From contig JBNGIQ010007148.1 of assembly GCA_049999765.1 (NCBI GenBank), positions 15,620 to 44,562 on the forward strand: 28,943 bases of DNA, written 5' to 3'. Shown here one piece after another: positions 1-6,972 of the stretch; position 1 is the stretch's first letter; the number at the start of each line of letters is the position of its first letter. The DNA comes from Phaeoceros laevis (taxonomy: Eukaryota > Anthocerotophyta > Anthocerotopsida > Notothyladales). The notes beneath the pieces are model-generated. The model saw nothing but the letters and a program-made list of their open reading frames with translations. It was not told the origin of the DNA and ran no database searches. Made by a program: the position numbers and the translations under genes.

Positions 1-1
1 G

Positions 2-507
2 AATCATCCCGCAATAGAGAGGGCATATGTAGGAGCGTTCTGGGACCTAGCTAGGATGACGTCCGACATGGTTTACTACAAGGAACACATGCACACAGCA
101 CCTGACTACGTCCGACAACATACCTAACTTCAGTCATGCCAAGGCAGGAACTTCTGCATATAGCGAGATTCAGGTTACGAAGCCACAACCTTAGAATTCT
201 ACTAGGAAGGTCACAACTGGACAGAATAGATCGCAGATGCCAAAGATGTAGCATTGACGAGGTCGACTGCGAGGAGCACATGGTCTACCGCTGCGAAGCC
301 TTGGACACGGTACGCCACAAATATGAGGAGCTATTCAAGGATAGGAACATTACCGACACGGTGGACAACAGATACAAGTTAGAGGGATTCATGGGGCAAC
401 CCAAATGCAGAACTTTCGGTAAATTCCTCATTGACGCAGCAACAATAGTGCAAGACATGGCAAAGGCTAGATTAGAAGCAATCCGCAGGGAAGAAGAAGC
501 AGAATAG
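2..507 (+). pseudogene. Non-LTR (LINE) retrotransposon ORF2 C-terminal fragment, frameshifted
   Basis: This is the C-terminal end of a LINE-type reverse transcriptase polyprotein, cut by the window edge. The first part (2-124) reads in frame 2 and ends at a TAA at 125-127. The homologous text continues without loss in frame 1 from about 121, so one base has been lost near 121. The frame-1 part contains HIARFRLRSHNLRILLGR and then a zinc-knuckle-like CCHC array: Cys at 238-240 (CQRC), followed by EEH and a final Cys, spaced C-X2-C-X9-H-X4-C. Such knuckles are usual at the C terminus of plant LINE ORF2 proteins. The ATG at 136 is internal and is not a real start. The reading ends at TAG 505-507. 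The element cannot make an intact protein. Family assignment rests on motif recognition only. Confidence 0.7.
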
Positions 508-780
508 CATAGCGAACAATGGATAGGCAGGATACTACTAGTTAAGGATAGGATACCGGTGCGAGTGGTACGTGCTAGGAGAATGGAGAGGTGTGACTCA
601 CTGCGTTGCATAGGCCGCCTACCCACCCAGTGCTCCGGTGCCAGCCTTGTGTTGGGAAAGGGGGGTGAACCTCCCTGCAAGGTAAAGACCACCGATCCAC
701 CTAGTACGCCACCAGGGCGTCGGCGTGCTCGATTCCCATGTGGAGTCGGCTAGCATGACTTTACTACTACTACTACTACT
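508..780 (+). mobile_element. LINE 3' untranslated region ending in a (TAC)n tail
   Basis: This is non-coding sequence between the stop of the LINE fragment and a run of six TAC/ACT units at 762-780. LINEs commonly end in a short simple repeat rather than poly(A). Immediately after the repeat the sequence changes to antisense Ty3/gypsy coding sequence, so 780 is the likely 3' junction of a LINE copy inserted into an older gypsy element. No target-site duplication can be checked because the 5' end lies outside the window. Confidence 0.5.
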
Positions 781-1760
781 CTCAAGTAAAACGGCTTTGA
801 CTCTGTCATCATGATCTCTCTTTCGGATTTCCTGCTCATTTTGGAGCCTGCCTAGGGATGTCTCTCTAATCTCTTCTAGCTCATTCAACTGTTCCAGTCA
901 GAGCTGACAGGTCTACGCTCGTCTGGTTCTGTAGCTCCCCAAAACAACAAAACATCTCGCTTCACTGTGCTTGGCAGCCTGGCCTCCGTTCCAAAGACAA
1001 AATCAAAAGGGCTGCACTGCAGAAATGCTTTTGTCTTGGTACGATACGCCCACAGTGCTGCTTCGAGGTACAAGTCCCAGTTTTGAGGATCCGGATATGT
1101 CACCTTGCTAAGGACCTTACACAACACTTCATTTGTTTTCTCATCCAAACCATTAGTACGGGGATGGTAAGTAGTGGACAATCTATGCTTCACCCAGTAA
1201 AATGCATTCAATTTCTCAATCACTTCATTCAAAAACTCTATGCCTCGATCAGATACAATCTCAACTAAACAACCATGCCTCGTTATGACATGTGTAAAAA
1301 GAAACCTGGCCACAGCCTCCCCGTTTGCGGCAGGAACTGCCATGGCTTCAGACCACCTTGTAGTGTAGTCTGTAGCGGTCAGAATCTACGCATTCCCTCG
1401 CACAGTTGTTGGCAGGATGGGCCCGATGGTGTCAATTCCCCACTTCGAGAACACTGCACTTGGCATGATGGGATAGAGATTTCCAAGCCGCAGGGGTACT
1501 CTCGAAAATCTTTGGCATTTCTCACACTCACGGCAATAGCTCTTGATGTCAGCATACATAGTCTGCCAGTAAAGACCAGCCCTCAGAATCTTTTGGGTTG
1601 TAGCCCTTACATCAAAATGGCCACCATATACCTGGTCATGAGCCTCAAATAAAACCTCCTCAATGCGTTGACCGTAGATGCATTTGCAGGTCAGGTAACT
1701 AAGCCGGGGATTCCAAACCCTATCTGGACGAGTTCTTCCTATACAAATCCCAGCCCACAA
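781..1760 (-). mobile_element. Ty3/gypsy retrotransposon integrase fragment, broken
   Basis: Reading the minus strand from 1760 downwards gives a pol integrase. The HHCC zinc-binding domain comes first (AHDQVYGGHF, then CRECEKC). Next is the start of the DDE core (WGIDTIGP, first Asp), then SDRGIEF (second Asp) and YHPRTNGLDEKTN (Glu). The frame is continuous from 1760 to 885 except for one in-frame TAG at 1386-1388, where family members usually read through into ILTATDY. A frameshift near 890-905 moves the reading to NELEEIRETS and VKAVLL, which stops at the LINE tail near 781. Another stop lies just upstream of 1760. There is no reverse transcriptase, RNase H or LTR in the window. It is an inactive remnant. 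Confidence 0.8.
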
Positions 1761-1922
1761 TGGCCCCTGCTTGACCAGTCAGTCTTAGGCACAGCAGCAT
1801 AGGGTTGACTCACCCTCTGCAGATTTTTCTTCTCTTGCTTAGATGCAGCACTTGGATATTCCTGGAAGACCAGTAGCCTCTAGATGCGTAGGGGCGAGCA
1901 GTTAGAAACTTGAAAAAGAAAA

Positions 1923-2000
1923 CTAGTTTGATTATCAAACTAGACTAATCGAATCACTACTAGGATGGGGGGCGTCCCCCATCCCAATAGTGATTTGATT
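1923..2000. repeat. Two adjacent foldback (inverted-repeat) structures
   Basis: The first is a perfect 9-bp stem: ctagtttga at 1923-1931, loop tta, tcaaactag at 1935-1943. The second is a longer stem of about 25 bp: 1947-1971 pairs with 1976-2000 with three mismatches and a 4-nt loop, and its centre is a G6/C5 tract. The arrangement could be a terminal structure of a MITE or other foldback element, but no matching far end or target duplication was identified. Confidence 0.6.
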
Positions 2001-2305
2001 CCAAGTAGTTTGCGGCCTCGAGGGTAGCACCGGGACTGACACGAGGCTGAGGCCATCCCTGGTATAGGGCATGAGTGGAGTGGCTGGAGTGGGAGGCGGA
2101 GCGGCTGCTGGGGACCGCGCCCAGGCATGGCGCGATGCCAGGATCAGGCGATCCGGAGAGCACGACGTCAGGATGGCTTGATGGCTTGCTTGCGATTAGG
2201 CATGGCTTGCTTGAAGTCGCGCGACTTGAAGTAACTCATATGGCCTTTTCTTGAGAAATGCGTTTCCGTTTCGCCATGGCGTTTCGCGCGTTACTTTAGT
2301 AAGCT

Positions 2306-2405
2306 NNNNNNNNNNNNNNNNNNNNNNNNNNNNNNNNNNNNNNNNNNNNNNNNNNNNNNNNNNNNNNNNNNNNNNNNNNNNNNNNNNNNNNNNNNNNNNN
2401 NNNNN
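2306..2405. other. Assembly gap 1 (100 N)
   Basis: This is exactly 100 Ns, a conventional placeholder length. The 12 bases before the gap (ctttagtaagct, 2294-2305) are identical to the 12 bases after it (2406-2417), which suggests that two contig ends overlap and were not merged. Confidence 0.95.
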
Positions 2406-3323
2406 CTTTAGTAAGCTCATGGTATTATTCTGAAAACGCCCTAGAAACCTAAAAACGCAGAGACGCGTTTCTTGCATTTCTTTGCTGGAGGAAACACGTT
2501 TCCTGCAACTAAGGTACATACTAGAGAGTATACAGAAACTTTGAGTAGCAAACAATGAGGTGGCCTATATATCAACACCCACTGTAGAACTCCGCAACCT
2601 AAAACACCTCTGAGTCAGCAGTACGCTGACACATGTACATACCTGCATGGCAGTTAAACCATACGGGAACTTTAGTAGGGGCCCCCATTTTCTGACCTAA
2701 TTGCAATCCTGTAGGTGATCGTCACAATCTACATAATTTAGAAAAGTACACTACAAAGTGCTCTTTCGACCCTGCCACTCTTTTGCTGGTTATAGCTTCC
2801 TTTTAATTGCTAAGTTCAAAACAAGTTAAGCATTTGCCGCATTAAAGTCATATTTGTCGCGGTGCCTTACACATCCCTTAATGGGTCCTCTTTGGCCATA
2901 CGTCGAAGTAATGGAAATTATTTAAAAATGAGAACTTGTAACGTAGGACTACAAAAATGAGAACTTTAAATTGTGTAGTTTACACCAAAAAAGGAGTGGA
3001 GCACTACCCTCGAGCAAAATGCATAAGGATGGTTGTAAATTGAGCCATACAGCCAACATGGATTTGAATAGCCCTAGTGGCTTGTATGTCAGTACATTGT
3101 TTGGGCAAGCTTGCGTAGTAGTGACTAGTACTGACTCTTTGCATTCTATTACCTTAGAATTTCTTATGAGCCATGTGATCTTGCACTAAGTATAAGTAGC
3201 AACACAAGAATATTGGGGAAAAATACATAATATTTAGTGTAGAAAAAAGTAAAATGCTTCTAAATACTCAAAAAAGAAAAAGTGCCGGGTTAAGGTACCC
3301 AAAAAATAAAACCAGAATCTTGC

Positions 3324-3409
3324 TCATTCTTGTTAGCATTGTCAAATTCCTCCAACCTCTACTAATTCTTGTAGCATAATGAGCAATCTTGGTCATTCTT
3401 GTTAGCATT
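3324..3409. repeat. Degenerate direct repeat, TCATTCTTGTTAGCATT
   Basis: A 17-base unit occurs exactly at 3324-3340 and 3393-3409, with a degenerate third version (ctaattcttgtagcat) between them near 3362-3377. The spacing is about 30-38 bases. The surroundings are AT-rich and non-coding. No function is proposed. Confidence 0.7.
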
Positions 3410-3726
3410 CTAATGTAAATTTGTAGTATAAGCTTGTGGGGAGCCCGCTTTTGCCAACTTTGTACTATAAGATTATAAGCTTAGGGCATGTAATGAAGTT
3501 TGTTGTTCTTCTTCCTATAATAAGGAGCTTTGCACTGTGGGGTGCAAAGTGCATGTGATGTATTGAAACTTCGTGACCCAAGTTGAACTTGGAAGCTGGC
3601 ATCCATTTTAACCATGCAGGGAATAAATCCTCAATGAAACAATCTTCGTGAGTCTAAACTACTGTACACATATGTACATTGCACAAGCGGTGTCTTGCCC
3701 CTGCACCAACGCTGAAAGAACTCTTA

Positions 3727-5256
3727 TTAGTAGCGGAGCTCGGTGTACACAGGGTCCACGCTTTCCCCCCATTCTGTTCTGTAACGACGAAGGAGATCCT
3801 CCGCCGATGCCACACCCCTTGTGACCGTCTCCTGCAGCACGTCCAGGAAGCCTTCTTCACCGAGACCCCGCCTCTGCAGCCCCGCCCTGGCCAGCTTCAG
3901 CACATCCTTTGCCACATGGCTAATCAGCCCGTCCCGGAACGGCGTCCGCAAGCCCAGCTCCCCAACCCGTGTGCGCATTGTTGCCCGCTCGTCCTCCGTC
4001 CAATCTTGCACAATGTCCAGCGCACCTTGGAGCGCCTCCTCGTCGTAGAGCAGCCCCACCCAGAGGGCCGGCAGCGCACACAGCATCGGCAGCAGACCGA
4101 CGTCCGCGCCCCGCATCTCCAGAAACTTCTTGAGCCGGACCTCGGTGTAGATGGTGGTCAGGTGGCTCTCCCAGTCCTGGATGGTCGGGAACTGCCCTGG
4201 CAGCTGCTCCAGCTTGCCCTCCAGGAACTGGCGGAACGTCCCGCCCACGCATTCCACGTCCTGCCCTCCCCTGCTCACCAGAAACATCGGCACATCCAGC
4301 GCAAACTCCACGTACTTCTGGAACCCGAAGTCATGGTCGAAGACCTGCGGCAGGTTGGAGGTCCTGCTGCTGTCCCAGGCGTCCCACAAGTGGCTGCGGA
4401 ATGTGGAGTAGCCATTAGGCTTGCCTTCAGTGAAGGGGGAGTTGGCGAACAAGGCCGTTGCCACGGGCTGCAATGCAAGGCTGGCCCGGAACTTCCTCAC
4501 CATGTCCTCCTCGCTGCTGAAGTCTAGGTTTACCTGCACCGAGCAGGTGCGGTAGGCCACATCCTGCGCCTCCTCTCCCAAGTCGAAGACAGCAGAGTAC
4601 CGGCTCTTAGGCATAGCCGGGACCTCGTCCACCCTAAACTTGGGCAGAGCTCCCAGCCCGATGAACCCGAACCCCATGGCACCTGCCACGGCATTCAGCT
4701 CCTCCAAATGCTTCTTGATCTCCGCGTGCGTGTCGTGAAGGTTCTGCAACGGAGCCCCGCTCAGCTCCACCTGCCCCCCGGGCTCCAGCGTGATGCTCTG
4801 CGCCCCCTGCTTCACACCGATAACCTTCCCGTCCTCCATCACCCGCTCCCCCCCAAACCGATCTACCACGGCATTGAGAATGTCCTGGATCTGCTCGAAC
4901 GTCAGCGGCCTGTGCGTTTCGAGCTCCAGCCCGAACTTCTCATGCTCCGTCCCGATCTTCCATTGCTCCTTAGGTTTACACCCGGAGGCCAAAAATGCCG
5001 CCAAGTCCTCCTTTGTCAGTCTCTTCTCCTGCGCCTTCGAATTCTCCTCCACCGCGGAGCTGCAGGCCATCACACTTCCGCTCCTGCCAGACCTCTGAGA
5101 CGTGCACGCCTGGTTGCAGGACTTGTTGGACCTCCCTCCGGCGCAGCTCGGTGAAGTCCCTGCACCCGCATTGCTTGTCAGCCGTCCTTGCGACACCGAA
5201 CCACCGAGGAGAGTGCCCTGCCCCGACACTCCGGAGGCCGCCATTGCCAAACGCAT
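3727..5256 (-). CDS. GSH1: Glutamate-cysteine ligase, plastid-type, intronless and divergent
   Basis: This enzyme catalyses ATP-dependent joining of L-glutamate and L-cysteine, the first step of glutathione synthesis. The product is 509 residues, close to plant GCL length. Residues 1-68 are rich in Ser, Gly, Ala and Arg, as in a plastid transit peptide. The GCS2-type domain follows: GTEHEKFG (102-109), LEPGGQVELSGAP (157-169), ALFANSPFTEGKPNG (268-282), EVRLKKFLEMRGAD (372-385) and PFRDGL (439-444). The start is the first ATG, and an ATG four codons later is also possible. The gene is one uninterrupted exon, whereas seed-plant GSH1 genes have many introns, so it may be a retrocopy. Two conserved stretches diverge. 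The YMPKVGxxGLDMM segment is replaced and about four residues shorter (219-238), and GGPWRR before LCALPA is replaced by VGLLPM. A plant redox cysteine is His177. It is open throughout and probably expressed, but its activity is uncertain. Confidence 0.88.
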   Translation of the reverse strand: MRLAMAASGVSGQGTLLGGSVSQGRLTSNAGAGTSPSCAGGRSNKSCNQACTSQRSGRSGSVMACSSAVEENSKAQEKRLTKEDLAAFLASGCKPKEQWKIGTEHEKFGLELETHRPLTFEQIQDILNAVVDRFGGERVMEDGKVIGVKQGAQSITLEPGGQVELSGAPLQNLHDTHAEIKKHLEELNAVAGAMGFGFIGLGALPKFRVDEVPAMPKSRYSAVFDLGEEAQDVAYRTCSVQVNLDFSSEEDMVRKFRASLALQPVATALFANSPFTEGKPNGYSTFRSHLWDAWDSSRTSNLPQVFDHDFGFQKYVEFALDVPMFLVSRGGQDVECVGGTFRQFLEGKLEQLPGQFPTIQDWESHLTTIYTEVRLKKFLEMRGADVGLLPMLCALPALWVGLLYDEEALQGALDIVQDWTEDERATMRTRVGELGLRTPFRDGLISHVAKDVLKLARAGLQRRGLGEEGFLDVLQETVTRGVASAEDLLRRYRTEWGESVDPVYTELRY

Positions 5257-5665
5257 GACCTACGCTTCCGTTCTGGAGCTGTAACAAGATGCAGTGCGAG
5301 GTGCCTCTGCTTCCAACGATAGTAGCAGAAAAATGCAGGTAGTCTGCAAGCGCTGAAGTGAGGGCCAGGACTGGTCTCAGCGTTCTCTACAATGCGAGAC
5401 AACCGCTGTGCCTTCATAGCGACATCGCTACAACCTCGCGGGGTTGTCGGAACCAGGTGTCTTCCTGGCACAAGATGCGGCCAAGTGTGCCAGGAAATGA
5501 AGGCGCGACAGTTGGCTCCGTCACGGCTCGCCACATATAGCCACGTGGCTGTCATGCTGCATGCACCGGCTGTGGTCGGTCATTTCATCGTTCCAACCGG
5601 CTTCGTGCATGTCAAACCACCTCACTGCGGATGTTTGATGACCAATCAGGTTTGCAAGCGCAAAG
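5257..5665. promoter_or_regulatory. Shared intergenic region between divergent GCL and OBAP genes
   Basis: Only 409 bases separate the start codons of the minus-strand ligase and the plus-strand oil-body gene, so both promoters must lie here or overlap flanking exons. On the minus strand a weak TATA-like ctatatg occurs at about 5534-5540. No good TATA box is seen for the plus strand. The ABRE/RY cluster at 5539-5565 (separate entry) is about 100 bases from the OBAP start codon and about 285 from that of the ligase. Confidence 0.55.
5539..5565. promoter_or_regulatory. ABRE/G-box palindrome plus RY element
   Basis: agccacgtggct at 5539-5550 is a perfect 12-bp palindrome containing the ABRE form CACGTGGC, the site for bZIP factors of the ABI5/AREB group. 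CATGCA at 5560-5565 is the core RY element bound by B3 factors of the ABI3 group. The two are 10 bases apart. Paired ABRE and RY sites are typical of seed-maturation promoters in angiosperms, and the adjacent plus-strand gene encodes an oil-body protein. Site function is inferred from sequence alone. Confidence 0.5.
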
Positions 5666-6972
5666 ATGAGCTCCAGCGCTGATCAGCCGGGACCGATACC
5701 GTCGGGGAAGGGAGATGTTCCCGGGGAGCAGAAGACTCTCAAATCTGACATCTTGGACAAAGCCGCCACTCTGATCCAGTCGTTCGATCCGATCAGCCAA
5801 TTCAGCCAGGTAAGTCATGAATTCATCGACATCCGAGGTGGCTCACATAACATCACAGGTTTCAGTGATGCAAATGTGCCTTGTATGCTCGAAGCTTGGA
5901 GACCCTAACGAACCAAGGACCTTGAAACTTCGTGCTGTGCTCACGCCTTGAAATCTGTGTGGCAGCATGTCTGCACCTGGGCGAAGTTTTCTCATGACAT
6001 GAACAGGCAGGTTGAGACACATCACTACTGTGCTCGGCTGAATGAAGATTTTCTGCAGTGTGCTGTTTACGACTCAGATGAACCGGATGCTCGCCTCATA
6101 GGTATGATCAACCTGTCTTCAAGGAGAACAGTTTGAAGAACGGCCTTGACAGTTTGAAGTAGATCATGTTTGAACGCCATGGAGCCTTGCAATCACAGGT
6201 GTGGAGTACATCGTATCCGACAGACTGTTTGACGCCCTGCCTGATGAGGAGAAAAAACTGTGGCACTCGCATGCTTATGAGGTATACTGGAAGGTCTTCA
6301 AGAGTTTACCTTTCAAGAGCTTCTCACTTCGGTTTTCCTTGGTTACAGTTTACTGACCTGATGAATCGCATGTTACATGCAACCTTCCCTTGGTTCCGAA
6401 TTGCAGATCAAATCCGGACTCTGGGTGAACCCGGGAGTGCCAGAGACTCTTCAACAACAAGAACTGAAGAAGATGGTGAACACATATGGCAAATTCTGGT
6501 GCACCTGGCAGTTTGATAGAGGTAAGACCTGCTAAAATCATATGCTGTGTCAATTACATGCTTTGATTTAACCTAGAGAGGAAGAGTATGGTAGCTGGCC
6601 ACCTTTGTTCTTGAATATGAGCTGTAAATGGTGCTCAAGATGGTATTTTTGACACTTGGCATGTTATGCTCAGGCGACAGGCTTCCCATGGGGCCTCCTG
6701 CGCTGATGATGTCCCCTCAGCCGGAGCCCTTGGGGCAGATCCCGCCGGAGCTTGTGGAGCAGCGAGACAAACGGTATGGCATTTCAAGCAAGGACATCGC
6801 CGAGAGTCGAGTGTCTCTTGAAGCATCTCCGCACACCCATCCCCTTGCAGATTACTGGAGGAAAACGGGGAAAGGCTGGGTGGTGGACCTCAAGGAAGTG
6901 CCGATGTCGCTCAAATCCGGTCATCCTCTATCCTCCCTCTCGTCTAAGGAAGAGAACAAATCACAGCTCTGA
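5666..6972 (+). CDS. Oil body-associated protein (OBAP, DUF1264), five exons
   Basis: Joining five exons gives one open frame of 258 residues: 5666-5809, 5966-6101, 6199-6281, 6407-6521 and 6674-6972. Every junction is GT-AG and frame-consistent (phases 0, 1, 0, 1). The protein reads [10 protein letters not shown] at the start, then [86 protein letters not shown], and ends after [14 protein letters not shown]. These are the landmarks of the OBAP family: the VExHHYC box, the IYDSxEPxARLIG box, LWHSH, and DRGDxLPxGPP. OBAP proteins are soluble and associate with lipid droplets, and maize and Arabidopsis mutants have abnormal oil bodies. In a spore-bearing plant the likely site is spores or other lipid-storing, desiccation-tolerant cells. 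The gene is divergent from the ligase gene and has ABRE and RY sites about 100 bases upstream. Confidence 0.9.

Larger units (their letters stand above)
1761..3726. other. Intergenic sequence without a recognisable gene
   Basis: The first 160 bases may be further decayed gypsy sequence. 1923-2000 holds two hairpins (separate entry), and 2000-2300 is GC-rich with short repeats of ATGGCTTG and a 14-bp perfect palindrome aagtcgcgcgactt at 2214-2227. The rest is AT-rich. A 72-codon open frame at 2971-3189 has no recognisable motif. A small perfect hairpin (ctttgcac, 6-nt loop, gtgcaaag) lies at 3528-3549. The 3' untranslated region of the minus-strand gene ending at 3727 should lie in the last few hundred bases. 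Confidence 0.6.

Noticed and set aside
2971-3189. 72-codon plus-strand frame
   Set aside because: It lies in AT-rich sequence, has no motif and is short enough to be chance.
3679-4527. 282-codon open frame on the plus strand over the GCL gene
   Set aside because: It is the antisense shadow of a GC-rich coding sequence. The minus-strand frame carries all family motifs and this one has none.
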